From NCBI GenBank assembly GCA_018364455.1, contig JAGZLW010000001.1, positions 62,001 through 126,000 on the forward strand: 64,000 nucleotides of DNA. Reading direction: 5' to 3'. The first letter of the stretch is position 1. Each line of letters opens with the position of its first letter. The translations under genes and the position numbers were made by a program. Under the pieces are notes generated by a model. The model had not been told where the DNA came from, ran no database searches, and saw only the letters and a list, made by a program, of their open reading frames with translations. This DNA comes from Streptococcus mitis (GTDB lineage Bacteria > Bacillota > Bacilli > Lactobacillales > Streptococcaceae). Positions 37,246 through 47,248 of this stretch are shown one piece after another.

Positions 37246-37434
37246 TATTTTAGAAGTTTTCCAAAAAGGAAAAAAGTATGGAAATTTTCAAGTCTCAATA
37301 AATACTCTAACATTCCAAGACAAGAATTAGTATAATGTCTTTTTTCAGTCCTTATCTGATTTCAAGCAAATAAAAACAGCAAATCTTGTTGATTTACCGT
37401 TTAAAACATAATACAAATTCGATTTACCATAAAT

Positions 37435-37842
37435 TTATAAAAAAGCCTCTTCAATCCTATTAGCTATATCTGGACTTACCTCCCAAATCCCAACATAAGG
37501 TTGTTCAATATACTGTTTTTCTTTTATAGTATATAGATAGGCTACACTATCCTTTTCTTCATTCTGATGAGTGAATTTGATAATGATGTAATCTTTAACA
37601 TTTGTCGGTTGATCATTTAAACTCTCAAAAGTTGTAGATTTGGACTGTTTCTGTATCTCCTTAATCAATGCTGAGATTTCTTCTCTCTTACTTATTGTTT
37701 TAATTTCTCCAGAGATACTTTTCTGTAGGAAAATTACAGAAATCCTTTCAGGTTCAGGAAGAATAAGTTTTTTCTTACTGACACAAGCAGATAGAATAAG
37801 AAAAGAGATTGAACAGACTATTATAGTGATAATTTTTTTCAC
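37435..37842 (-). CDS. Predicted lipoprotein, DUF5301-like
   Basis: A 135-residue secreted protein with a lipobox: the signal sequence (about 1-18, hydrophobic core IITIIVCSISFLIL) ends in LSAC, so Cys20 should be lipidated. The mature part is mainly beta and resembles small DUF5301 lipoproteins of streptococci, function unknown. The start is a GTG with AAAGGAT about 10 bases away, a weak site. A TATAAT lies about 47 bases upstream. It is not part of the flanking operons. The family name is from memory. Confidence 0.75.
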   Translation of the reverse strand: MKKIITIIVCSISFLILSACVSKKKLILPEPERISVIFLQKSISGEIKTISKREEISALIKEIQKQSKSTTFESLNDQPTNVKDYIIIKFTHQNEEKDSVAYLYTIKEKQYIEQPYVGIWEVSPDIANRIEEAFL

Positions 37843-37888
37843 ACAGGTTCACATCCTTTCCATATTCCTACTTCCTTACTCAGATACA

Positions 37889-37894
37889 ATTATA
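37889..37894 (-). promoter_or_regulatory. Possible -10 box of the lipoprotein gene
   Basis: TATAAT on the minus strand, 47 bases before the GTG; no clear -35. The rest of the gap 37843-38055 is AT-rich without further signals. Confidence 0.4.
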
Positions 37895-38054
37895 ATATCA
37901 AATCTTAGCAATTTTTACAATATCTTATTCCCTCATAAACTTTATTACTGTAAAAGTTTTACATTCCACTATTTTATGATTGTATCTAAAAGATAAAGTA
38001 GCTGATAAATTCGCTTCTTACATAGAATTTTAAAATATGGGTATCAAAACAAAA

Positions 38055-38157
38055 AACAGGCTCTCCGAAAAATCGGAAAGCCTTATTTAATGCTACTTCT
38101 AGCTTCCTCGCCTTTACATTTCAAGGCTCGGGATAAAAAGGTTCACTGAACCTTTTT
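38055..38157 (-). terminator. Tandem hairpins and double terminator after rpmA
   Basis: On the minus strand a first terminator-like hairpin (AAAAAGGTTCA / TGAACCTTTTT, 38135-38157) directly follows rpmA. Next come a GCCTT/AAGGC stem, a GCTA-GAAG-TAGC mini-hairpin, and a second strong terminator, GGCTTTCCGA / TCGGAGAGCC with TGTTTTTTG (38052-38082). The arrangement could be a double stop or a small RNA released from the operon end. Confidence 0.65.
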
Positions 38158-38449
38158 ATTTAGCGATTGGATAAACAGAAACCTGCTTTTTATCGCGTCC
38201 TTTACGTTCAAAGCGTACTACGCCTTCAACTTTAGCGAACAAAGTATCGTCTCCACCACGTCCAACGTTTACACCTGGGTAGATGTGTGTACCACGTTGA
38301 CGGTAAAGGATTGATCCACCTGTTACAGTTTGTCCGTCAGCTGCTTTAGCTCCAAGACGTTTTGCTTGTGAATCACGTCCGTTTGATGTAGAACCTCCAC
38401 CTTTTTTGTGGGCGAAAAGTTGCAAGTTGTTAAGAGTCATTTTTAACAT
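38156..38449 (-). CDS. rpmA: Ribosomal protein L27 with cleavable N-terminal extension
   Basis: L27 sits near the peptidyl-transferase centre. The 97 residues begin [19 protein letters not shown]. In Firmicutes the first dozen residues up to LQLF are removed by the protease Prp, exposing AHKKGGG; that motif is intact here. GGAGG is 8 bases before the ATG. The gene order rplU-prp-rpmA places the substrate and its protease together. Confidence 0.97.
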   Translation of the reverse strand: MLKMTLNNLQLFAHKKGGGSTSNGRDSQAKRLGAKAADGQTVTGGSILYRQRGTHIYPGVNVGRGGDDTLFAKVEGVVRFERKGRDKKQVSVYPIAK

Positions 38450-38465
38450 AATGTTTTCCTCCGTG

Positions 38466-38819
<354 letters not shown>

Positions 38820-38825
38820 TTAAAA

Positions 38826-39140
38826 TTAAGCGTTGATTGCGTTGATGACAACTTTTGTATATGGTTGACGGTGACCTTGTTTACGGTGGCTACCTTTTTT
38901 AGGTTTGTACTTGTAAGTAACAACTTTCTTTTGTTTTCCTTGTTTTTCAACAGTTCCAACTACAGTAGCTCCAGCAACAAGTGGAGTTCCGACAACAGTG
39001 TTTTCACCACCAACAAGAACAACTTCGTTAAAAGTAACTTCTTGACCAGCTTCAACGTTCAATTTTTCAACGTAAACTGCTTGACCAACTTCAACTTTAA
39101 CTTGTTTTCCGCCAGTTTTGATAATTGCGTATGTGCTCAT
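38826..39140 (-). CDS. rplU: Ribosomal protein L21
   Basis: The 104-residue large-subunit protein begins [19 protein letters not shown] and ends [11 protein letters not shown]. The start at 39140 has AGGAGG 6-7 bases before; a longer frame of 25 codons reads through the leader and is rejected. It is the first gene of rplU-prp-rpmA, behind a structured leader. Confidence 0.98.
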
Positions 39141-39276
39141 TATGCACCTCCTATGATTTTTATGGGTTTCCCCGAATTTTTGTGAAGACTCGCCTAGCAT
39201 CGTGGGACGAACCACTTAAACTTGAATAATCAAGCAACGATGTTCGTGCGGTTGCACAGGAACGTGCATAGTCAAC
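39141..39276 (-). promoter_or_regulatory. L21 leader of rplU-prp-rpmA
   Basis: A leader of about 135 bases with GC-rich inverted repeats (GTGCAACCGCAC, CGATGCTAGGCG region) precedes rplU. Firmicutes are known to carry an L21 leader RNA here. I did not match it to a model; the call is by position and structure. Confidence 0.65.
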
Positions 39277-39282
39277 TCTTCA

Positions 39283-39311
39283 AGTATAGCATATCTCCTA
39301 TTTTCTTACAA
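39283..39311 (-). promoter_or_regulatory. Promoter of rplU
   Basis: The -35 TTGTAA (39306-39311) and extended -10 TGCTATACT (box 39283-39288), 17 bases apart. Confidence 0.75.
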
Positions 39312-39321
39312 GTAATAACAC

Positions 39322-40014
39322 CTAAAATGAAGCTTTTTCTTTTACTTTTTTCCGCCACTTGGCAAAAAGCATGCTGAGGTAAAAAATACTCATCATAATA
39401 GGAACACCAAGAATGGTCTTTTCATGATAGAAAATCGTCAAATAGGCTGAAAAGACAACGCCAAGGACAAAACTACTAAGCAGGCTAACAAATATGAATC
39501 CTTCACGCAAAAAAGGTGTGTGCTTGGTTCGGAAATAATCTCCAAAAGCTAGCATGGTCCGTTTGATATTTCCTGTCATAAAAGCGTTATTATAGGCAAT
39601 ACCCGACACTTCTCCAAAAGCAGTTGTCACCAATCCCATACAGAAGGCCAAGGGAGGTACTAGATAGATATTATCTACAGTCTGCGGCACAAAACCAATA
39701 ATGATTGATAAGATTGCTAAAGGAAGCAATGACAAAATTGGTTTTTTCACAATTCTCAATTTTTCCTTATAAACAGTTAATAAAAAGACCCCCATCATAA
39801 AAGCTAGCAAGGTCATTACTTTGGCACTGGCATCTGACACATTGTGTTGAATGAGCCCCACTGATAGAAAGACGACATTCCCAGTTTGTCCAGCAACAAG
39901 AGTATTCCCTCGCACAATAAACGTATAGGCATCTACATATCCTGCACAAAAAGTCAAAAAAAGCGCTAGCCTCTTAGACTGACGTGATATTTTTCTTATA
40001 GGTAATAACCTCAT
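39322..40014 (-). CDS. DUF1275 (YoaK) family membrane protein
   Basis: A 230-residue protein with about six hydrophobic helices. The family signature is the segment FLTFCAGYVDAYTFI...GQTGNVVFLSVGL near the start (residues 17-50, abbreviated). Function is unknown; a transport role is often guessed. The start at 40014 (MRLLPIRK) is preferred because a frame 4 codons longer would lie inside the GGGAGG ribosome site. The downstream rplU promoter lies just past its stop codon. Confidence 0.85.
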   Translation of the reverse strand: MRLLPIRKISRQSKRLALFLTFCAGYVDAYTFIVRGNTLVAGQTGNVVFLSVGLIQHNVSDASAKVMTLLAFMMGVFLLTVYKEKLRIVKKPILSLLPLAILSIIIGFVPQTVDNIYLVPPLAFCMGLVTTAFGEVSGIAYNNAFMTGNIKRTMLAFGDYFRTKHTPFLREGFIFVSLLSSFVLGVVFSAYLTIFYHEKTILGVPIMMSIFYLSMLFAKWRKKVKEKASF

Positions 40015-40103
40015 TTTTCCTCCCATTTCATTTACTCATCTCATTATTGTACCATTTTCTTTGGAAAAGACCTAGTAGCTTATTTGAAATTTCTTACCCT
40101 CTG

Positions 40104-40133
40104 TTGGATAGTCCCGTCTATCTATGTTATAAT
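40104..40133 (+). promoter_or_regulatory. Promoter of the oxidoreductase-helicase pair
   Basis: The -35 TTGGAT (40104-40109) and extended -10 TGTTATAAT (box 40128-40133), 18 bases apart, 35 bases before the ATG. Confidence 0.7.
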
Positions 40134-40167
40134 GAAAGAAGGATTTGAAATCGGAAAAGGAGTAACT

Positions 40168-41145
40168 ATGCTTAAATTAGGTGTTATCGGAACAGGGGCT
40201 ATTAGCCACCACTTCATAGAAGCAGCCCATACCAGTGGAGAATACCAGTTAGTCGCAGTTTATTCTAGAAAACTAGAAACTGCAGCAACCTTTGCTTCTC
40301 GCTATCAGGATATCCAACTCTTTGATCAAGTAGAGGACTTCTTCAAGAGCTCCTTTGATGTAGTCTATATTGCTAGTCCAAACTCCTTACATTTTGATCA
40401 GGCAAAAGTTGCATTGTCTGCAGGTAAACATGTCATTCTTGAAAAGCCAGCTGTCACGCAGCCACAAGAATGGCTGGATTTGAGACAGACAGCTGAGAAA
40501 AATCACTGTTTTATCTTCGAAGCGGCACGGAACTACCATGAAAAAGCTTTCACTATCATCAAAAACTTTTTAGCAGACAAACTAATTTTGGGAGCAGATT
40601 TCAACTATGCCAAGTATTCTTCCAAAATGCCTAACTTGTTGGCTGGACAGACACCAAATGTCTTTTCAGATCGTTTTGCTGGCGGAGCACTTATGGATTT
40701 AGGGATTTATCCTCTCTACGCTGCCGTTCGCCTCTTTGGAAAGGCTCAAGACGCGACCTATCAGGGGCAACAGCTTGACAATAGCATTGACCTAAATGGT
40801 GACGGTATCCTCTTCTACCCTGACTTTCAAGTTCATATCAAGGCTGGGAAAAACATCACTTCCAATCTTCCTTGTGAGATTTACACAGCAGATGGAACCT
40901 TGACCCTCAACACGATTGAGCATGTCCGCTCAGCTATTTTTACCGACCACCAAGGAAATCAAGTCCAGCTCCCTATCCAACAAGCTCCCCATACGATGAC
41001 TGAGGAAGTCGCTGCATTTGCACACATGATTCAGCAACCAGATCTGAATCTTTACCAAACTTGGCTGGAAGATGCAAGTTCAGTTCATGAGCTACTATAT
41101 ACTATGCGCCAGACTGCTGGCATTAGATTTGAGGCAGAAAAATGA
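40168..41145 (+). CDS. Gfo/Idh/MocA family NAD(P)-dependent oxidoreductase
   Basis: A 325-residue dehydrogenase with the Rossmann motif GVIGTGAISHHF at the start, the EKP motif (VILEKPAVTQP) near residue 95, and a C-terminal alpha/beta substrate domain with GGALMDLGIYPLYAA. The family oxidises sugars, inositols or related compounds; the substrate is unknown. The start at 40168 has AAAAGGAG and replaces a frame 28 codons longer. Its last 4 bases overlap the helicase gene. No sugar operon surrounds it, so the pairing with an RNA helicase is a conserved but unexplained neighbourhood. Confidence 0.88.
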   Translation: MLKLGVIGTGAISHHFIEAAHTSGEYQLVAVYSRKLETAATFASRYQDIQLFDQVEDFFKSSFDVVYIASPNSLHFDQAKVALSAGKHVILEKPAVTQPQEWLDLRQTAEKNHCFIFEAARNYHEKAFTIIKNFLADKLILGADFNYAKYSSKMPNLLAGQTPNVFSDRFAGGALMDLGIYPLYAAVRLFGKAQDATYQGQQLDNSIDLNGDGILFYPDFQVHIKAGKNITSNLPCEIYTADGTLTLNTIEHVRSAIFTDHQGNQVQLPIQQAPHTMTEEVAAFAHMIQQPDLNLYQTWLEDASSVHELLYTMRQTAGIRFEAEK

Positions 41146-42224
41146 AAACCAAACTACCGACTGAATGGCAAGAACTGAGTAACCAACTCGGTTTCCAAGA
41201 ATTCACCCCCATTCAAACCCAACTATTTGAGCCCCTTCTTTCTGGAGAAAACCTCCTAGGAGTGAGCCCAACAGGAACTGGTAAGACCCTAGCTTACCTT
41301 CTACCAAGTCTTCTCAGACTACAAAAGAAAAAAGCCCAACAACTCTTGATTCTAGCACCAAATACGGAGCTTGCTGGACAAATTTTTGATGTATGTAAAA
41401 CGTGGGCTGAAGCTATCGACTTGACAGCCCAACTCTTTCTATCAGGTTCAAGTCAAAAACGTCAAATTGAACGACTCAAAAAAGGACCAGAAATTCTGAT
41501 TGGAACCCCTGGCCGTATCTTTGAACTGATTAAATTGAAAAAAATCAAGATGATGAATGTGGAAACCATCATCTTGGATGAGTTTGACCAATTGCTAGAT
41601 GATTCTCAGATTCACTTTGTTGAGAAAATCACTCACTACGCACCACGTGACCACCAACTCGTCTACATGAGTGCGACGACCAAGTTTGACCAAGAAAAGA
41701 TTGCGCCGAACACACGTACCATTGATCTCTCTGACCAAAAATTGAATAACATCCAACATTTCTATATGCAAATAGACCAGCGTCATCGAGTGGATATGCT
41801 ACGAAAACTGGCTCATGTCGGAGATTTCCGCGGACTAGTCTTCTTTAACAGCCTGTCAGACCTTGGAAGCTCAGAAGAAAAATTACAGTATCGGGATATC
41901 TTGGCTGTTTCTCTAGCTAGTGATGTCAATGTCAAATTTAGAAAAGTCATCTTAGAAAAGTTTAAAGACAAGCAACTAACCCTGCTCCTTGCAACAGACC
42001 TCCTGGCACGTGGGATTGATATCGATAGCCTCGAATGTGTTGTAAACTTTGATGTTCCTAGAGATATTGAAACCTACACTCACCGTGCTGGCCGTACTGG
42101 CCGTATGGGCAAAGAAGGCTATGTTATCACTCTCGTCACTCATCAAGAAGAGCTTAAAAAACTCAAGAAATTTGCTACGGTTCGTGAAATTGTCTTGAAA
42201 AATCAAGAACTCTATATCAAATAA
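41142..42224 (+). CDS. DEAD-box RNA helicase (DEFD variant)
   Basis: A 360-residue ATP-dependent RNA helicase. Motifs in order: Q-motif (FQEFTPIQTQL), Walker A (SPTGTGKT), GTPGRIFEL, motif II DEFD in place of DEAD, SAT (MSATTKFD), LLATDLLARGID, and HRAGRTGR. It has no long C-terminal extension. It starts inside the last codons of the oxidoreductase gene (ATGA overlap), so translation is coupled. Likely a small cold-shock or ribosome-assembly helicase; the precise role is not readable. Confidence 0.92.
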   Translation: MKTKLPTEWQELSNQLGFQEFTPIQTQLFEPLLSGENLLGVSPTGTGKTLAYLLPSLLRLQKKKAQQLLILAPNTELAGQIFDVCKTWAEAIDLTAQLFLSGSSQKRQIERLKKGPEILIGTPGRIFELIKLKKIKMMNVETIILDEFDQLLDDSQIHFVEKITHYAPRDHQLVYMSATTKFDQEKIAPNTRTIDLSDQKLNNIQHFYMQIDQRHRVDMLRKLAHVGDFRGLVFFNSLSDLGSSEEKLQYRDILAVSLASDVNVKFRKVILEKFKDKQLTLLLATDLLARGIDIDSLECVVNFDVPRDIETYTHRAGRTGRMGKEGYVITLVTHQEELKKLKKFATVREIVLKNQELYIK

Positions 42225-42267
42225 AGCTCCCTTTGCTCTATGCACATCCGGTGTATGGAGCTTTTTT
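42225..42267 (+). terminator. Terminator of the oxidoreductase-helicase unit
   Basis: The stem AGCTCC / GGAGCT with a large internal loop is followed by TTTTTT. It faces the tuf terminator (convergent). Confidence 0.7.
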
Positions 42268-42307
42268 ATGTAAACAATTCTTCAATTTTAGTTCAATATC
42301 AGAAAAA

Positions 42308-42330
42308 AGAACCTTGCAAAGCAAGATTCT
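42308..42330 (-). terminator. Terminator of tuf
   Basis: The stem AGAATCTTGC / GCAAGGTTCT is followed by TTTTTTC on the minus strand. Confidence 0.85.
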
Positions 42331-42376
42331 TTTAGTGTCTGACTTAAATAATTGTTCTTCTGGGAACTAAATCGAA

Positions 42377-43573
<1,197 letters not shown>

Positions 43574-43644
43574 TTGAGTAAAAGCCTCCAATAAAATATA
43601 TTTTATAGATAGACAGTAGGCAATACAGTCTAACTTTCCTTACT

Positions 43645-43672
43645 ATTTTATCAAATTTCAGCTAAATTGCAA
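43645..43672 (-). promoter_or_regulatory. Promoter of tuf
   Basis: The -35 TTGCAA (43667-43672) and extended -10 TGATAAAAT (box 43645-43650), 16 bases apart; leader about 65 bases. Confidence 0.7.
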
Positions 43673-43758
43673 GTGTTTTACAAAGTTTTTGTGAATTATT
43701 CTTAATCTGCTAATCTAAACGGTATTTCTACTTCTATAATTTACCTAAAGAAAAAGAA

Positions 43759-43782
43759 AAATCAGGAATTTCCTGACTTTTA
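43759..43782 (-). terminator. Terminator of the AI-2E family gene
   Basis: The stem AAGTCAGGAA / TTCCTGATTT starts at the stop codon and is followed by a T-rich run. Confidence 0.8.
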
Positions 43783-44889
43783 CTTAGCTAATTCTCTTTC
43801 TCGTTCTTTCATTGTTTTATGATTTTCATACAAGCGAGATAAGAACTTATAAATTTCTTTCAAGATAGAATAAGTTGGTACTGCGACAATCATACCAATG
43901 ACCCCATATATATTGCTTGATAACAAAAGTAATACTAAAATCGTAATTGGATGAACCTTCATCACACCACCAACGATTCGAGGGTAGAGGATATTTCCAT
44001 CCACTTGTTGAATGATTAGCATGTAAACAACTGCAATTAGCATTCTATGAGGATCAGTAAAGACATTGGCAATAATCATCGGAATCAAGCCAATACTTGG
44101 TCCCACATAAGGAATGAGATTGGCCAATCCTGAAAAGATGGCAAAGACCAAAGCGTATTTCAAACCAATCACGCTATATCCGATAAAGGCCAAACAACCG
44201 ATAATAATGGCATCAATTGCGACTCCACTAATATAGCGAGCAATTGTCGCATTCAAATTCTTTAAAAGACCTGCAATATGCAACTTATCTCTCTTTAAAA
44301 CAGTGCGCTCAAGCATCGGCAAAAATTTGTTACCATCTAACAAAAAATAAACCAAAAACACAGGGGTCATAATAATAATCAAAACGGTACTAAAGAGAGC
44401 TGATAGAACACTTCCGACACTATTGGTAACGCTATTTAGGATATTTTGTAAAATATCTACATAGGATAGATTTAACTGTTGAATAGTCGTTTGAATATCC
44501 AAATTTTGAAAGGCTGGATAAGTAGATAAATCCATAATCAAATCTTGTAAACGACTGTAGATAGTCTGGCTAGTCGCAATCAAGCTGGTCAACTGATTAA
44601 CCAAAATCGGTAAGAGATAGACTACCCCAATGACAAGGCCCCACACCAAGGCACACAAGGTTAGTAGAATACCAATGATACGATTAATTTTGAAATATTT
44701 TTGTAAAAAATTTACAATAGGATTGGTCAAATAATATAAAAAACCACCTAGAAGAAAAGGAATCATGATGGTGTTTGCTACGCTTACAAAAGGCGTGATA
44801 ATCGCCCCCATCTCTCTCCATAAATAAAAAATGATTGTTAATAATAAAATTTCACTGGTCCAAAAAAATAATTTATTCTTACGAAACAT
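43780..44889 (-). CDS. AI-2E family transporter (PerM-like membrane protein)
   Basis: A 369-residue membrane protein with about seven or eight helices: near 10-30, 33-55, 68-92, 160-185, 215-240, 245-275 and 310-345. A soluble loop of about 70 residues lies between (about 93-160). The conserved ANLIPYVGPSIGLIP and GNILYPRIVGGVMKVHP motifs mark the family. Members export autoinducer-2 or ions in some species; the substrate here is unknown. GGAGGTAG lies close before the ATG, and a TGGTAAAAT -10 about 20 bases upstream. A basic C-terminal tail ends RERELAK. Confidence 0.87.
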   Translation of the reverse strand: MFRKNKLFFWTSEILLLTIIFYLWREMGAIITPFVSVANTIMIPFLLGGFLYYLTNPIVNFLQKYFKINRIIGILLTLCALVWGLVIGVVYLLPILVNQLTSLIATSQTIYSRLQDLIMDLSTYPAFQNLDIQTTIQQLNLSYVDILQNILNSVTNSVGSVLSALFSTVLIIIMTPVFLVYFLLDGNKFLPMLERTVLKRDKLHIAGLLKNLNATIARYISGVAIDAIIIGCLAFIGYSVIGLKYALVFAIFSGLANLIPYVGPSIGLIPMIIANVFTDPHRMLIAVVYMLIIQQVDGNILYPRIVGGVMKVHPITILVLLLLSSNIYGVIGMIVAVPTYSILKEIYKFLSRLYENHKTMKERERELAK

Positions 44890-44974
44890 GAGCTACCTCC
44901 ATTCATCTATTTTACCATACTTTCAAAAAAGCTTCTTTCTTCTATCATGAAACTGGGAATATTTTTTTCTTTAT

Positions 44975-44982
44975 GTTAGAAT
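44975..44982 (+). promoter_or_regulatory. Extended -10 promoter placed at the dacA start codon
   Basis: TGTTAGAAT (box 44977-44982) predicts a start near 44989, only about 3 bases before the ATG at 44992. No ribosome site exists in this interval. Confidence 0.6.
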
Positions 44983-44991
44983 AAACTTACT

Positions 44992-46233
44992 ATGAAAAAA
45001 ATCATTTTAACTCTCTTAAGTCTATCCCTTATTGGATCAGCATCTACTGTTGCTGCCCAAGATTTTAATATTGCTGCTAAACATGCGATTGCTGTTGAGG
45101 CCAATACTGGTAAAATTCTCTATGAGAAAGATGCAACTCAACCTGTCGAAATTGCTTCTATAACAAAACTGCTTACCGTTTACCTGGTCTATGAAGCACT
45201 CGAAAATGGAAGTATCACACTATCCACCCCAGTAGATATTTCTGATTATCCTTATCAATTGACGACAAATTCTGAAGCCAGTAATGTTCCTATGGAGGCC
45301 CGTAATTATACTGTCGAAGAGTTGCTTGAAGCAACTCTGGTATCTAGTGCCAACAGCGCCGCTATTGCCCTAGCTGAGAAAATTGCTGGCTCTGAAAAAA
45401 ACTTCGTTGATATGATGCGGGCCAAACTCCTGGAATGGGGAATCAAAGATGCCACGGTTGTCAATACAACTGGTCTGAACAACGAAACTCTCGGAGATAA
45501 CATTTACCCAGGGTCTAATAAAGATGATGAAAATAAGCTCAGTGCTTATGATGTCGCTATCGTTGCCCGCAACCTCATCAAAAAATACCCACAAGTCTTG
45601 GAAATCACCAAAAAACCTTCTTCTACTTTTGCTGGAATGACAATTACTTCAACCAACTACATGTTAGAAGGTATGCCTGCTTACCGTGGTGGTTTTGATG
45701 GGCTAAAAACAGGAACAACAGATAAGGCTGGAGAGTCTTTTGTTGGTACTACTGTCGAAAAAGGCATGAGAGTCATCACAGTTGTTTTAAATGCAGATCA
45801 TCAAGGTAATAATCCTTACGCTCGCTTCACAGCTACATCTTCACTAATGGATTATATCTCTTCTACATTCACACTTCGCAAAATCGTTCAACAAGGCGAT
45901 GCCTATCAAGATAGCAAAGTCCCCGTACAAGATGGAAAAGAAGATACGGTAACTACAGTGGCCCCAGAGGATATCTATCTAATTGAACGTGTTGGGGGTC
46001 AATCTTCCCAATCTATTCAATTCACACCTGATTCTAAAGCAATCCTCGCACCACTTGAAGCTGGAACAGTGGTTGGCCATTTGACTTACGAAGACAAGGA
46101 TTTGATTGGTCAAGGTTACATTACCACAGAACGTCCTAGTTTCGAAATGGTAGCAGAAAAGAAAGTTGAAAAAGCTTTCTTCTTAAAAGTTTGGTGGAAT
46201 CAGTTTATCCGATTTATCAACGAGAAATTATAA
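44992..46233 (+). CDS. dacA: D-alanyl-D-alanine carboxypeptidase (PBP3)
   Basis: Trims the terminal D-Ala of peptidoglycan pentapeptides and so limits cross-linking; loss deforms streptococcal division. The 413 residues have a signal peptide (about 1-22, cleavage near AAQ), and the penicillin-binding triad: SITK at 56-59, SAN at 119-121 and KTG at 239-241. A beta-rich domain follows, and an amphipathic C-terminal helix (VEKAFFLKVWWNQFIRFINEKL, shown from AFFLKVWWNQ) anchors it to the membrane. The ATG lacks any ribosome site, and the promoter predicts a leaderless mRNA. Confidence 0.96.
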   Translation: MKKIILTLLSLSLIGSASTVAAQDFNIAAKHAIAVEANTGKILYEKDATQPVEIASITKLLTVYLVYEALENGSITLSTPVDISDYPYQLTTNSEASNVPMEARNYTVEELLEATLVSSANSAAIALAEKIAGSEKNFVDMMRAKLLEWGIKDATVVNTTGLNNETLGDNIYPGSNKDDENKLSAYDVAIVARNLIKKYPQVLEITKKPSSTFAGMTITSTNYMLEGMPAYRGGFDGLKTGTTDKAGESFVGTTVEKGMRVITVVLNADHQGNNPYARFTATSSLMDYISSTFTLRKIVQQGDAYQDSKVPVQDGKEDTVTTVAPEDIYLIERVGGQSSQSIQFTPDSKAILAPLEAGTVVGHLTYEDKDLIGQGYITTERPSFEMVAEKKVEKAFFLKVWWNQFIRFINEKL

Positions 46234-46291
46234 AACATACTGAGCAAAAGATTGCTCTAAAATAGAAACAGACCAATAAGGCTTTAAAGTC

Positions 46292-46338
46292 AAAAACGCA
46301 TAGTATCAGGCATTAAAAAACTTGATATTATGCGTTTT
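46292..46338. terminator. Bidirectional terminator between dacA and nnrD
   Basis: AAAACGCATAGTATCA pairs with TGATATTATGCGTTTT across a 15-base loop, with A and T runs on both sides. It can serve both convergent genes. Confidence 0.75.
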
Positions 46339-46379
46339 ATTGTGGTAATATTTACTTCATTTTCTCCTAAAATTGAATT

Positions 46380-47234
46380 TTATCTCATTCTTTTTTGAGA
46401 TATTTTATTCATTAGTTTAGGAAGACAATTACTAATTTCCGTTGGCAAGACCACATAATGTTCTTGAGATAGTTCTTGGGCTATGGCTGAATGAAGATGG
46501 GTCGCTACTATCACACGTTCATAGAGACTGGCCTGTCGAAATTGGCCTGCAAATCCTGCAATCATTCCAGCCAGTGTATCTCCCATTCCCCCAGTCGCCT
46601 GATAGGGACCGCCAACTTGTAACTGGTAATAATCAGATTGGCCAACTTGCCAAATACGAGTAGCTGGACCTTTCTCTACCAAAATTGTTCCTTGAGGAAA
46701 GGAAGTCAGGGCACTAGATGTTGTATCTTCCTTTTGTTTTTCAATAGCAATACCAGACAGCTTTTCCCATTCTTTTTGGTGGGGAGTTAGGATAAGCTGG
46801 TTAGATGGAAACGACAAACTTGTCCTAGCAAGGATGGTTAAGGCCCCTCCGTCTACAATCAAAATCTGATTCTGTTTTAAGCCAGCAAAAACCTGTTTTA
46901 CTAGATTTTCTCCAAAAGTATCGTCTCGTAAACCAGGTCCCATTAAGACAACTTCTGCCTTCTCCAACTGCTCTTTTAACAATTGCTGGTCTTGAAGAGA
47001 AAAGGCCATAGCCTCAGGTAAATGACTGTGCAAAGCTGGGATATTTTCTCTATCTGTTCCAATAGTTACCAATCCTGCACCGCTTTTTACAGCTGCTAAA
47101 GCAGCCATGATGATAGCACCACCATAAGGATAAGTCCCACCCAGCAACAGCAGACGACCATAGTCTCCTTTATGACTGGTACGAGAACGTTCAATAATGA
47201 CTTTTTCTAGTAAGACTTGATCAATCACTTTCAT
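46380..47234 (-). CDS. nnrD: ADP-dependent NAD(P)H-hydrate dehydratase
   Basis: Repairs hydrated NADH and NADPH (NADHX, NADPHX) by ADP-driven dehydration. The 284 residues have the ribokinase-like fold with LLLGGTYPYGGAIIMAALAA near the start, VVLMGPGL, LTPHQKEWEKL, and the GGMGDTLAG nucleotide motif. The epimerase half found fused in other bacteria (NnrE) is absent. It begins 14 bases after the stop of the unidentified 273-residue gene and is probably co-transcribed with it. Confidence 0.93.
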   Translation of the reverse strand: MKVIDQVLLEKVIIERSRTSHKGDYGRLLLLGGTYPYGGAIIMAALAAVKSGAGLVTIGTDRENIPALHSHLPEAMAFSLQDQQLLKEQLEKAEVVLMGPGLRDDTFGENLVKQVFAGLKQNQILIVDGGALTILARTSLSFPSNQLILTPHQKEWEKLSGIAIEKQKEDTTSSALTSFPQGTILVEKGPATRIWQVGQSDYYQLQVGGPYQATGGMGDTLAGMIAGFAGQFRQASLYERVIVATHLHSAIAQELSQEHYVVLPTEISNCLPKLMNKISQKRMR

Positions 47235-47248
47235 CGTTTTTTCCTCAA

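Noticed and set aside
37391..37430. Two GATTTACC repeats 30 bases apart after the lipoprotein gene
   Set aside because: Short, AT-rich, only two copies, with no promoter nearby; expected by chance in this composition.
37209..37434. Search for an RNA gene between the LysR gene and the lipoprotein gene
   Set aside because: Only the LysR promoter and AT-rich sequence are seen; no stable fold with a terminator stands out.
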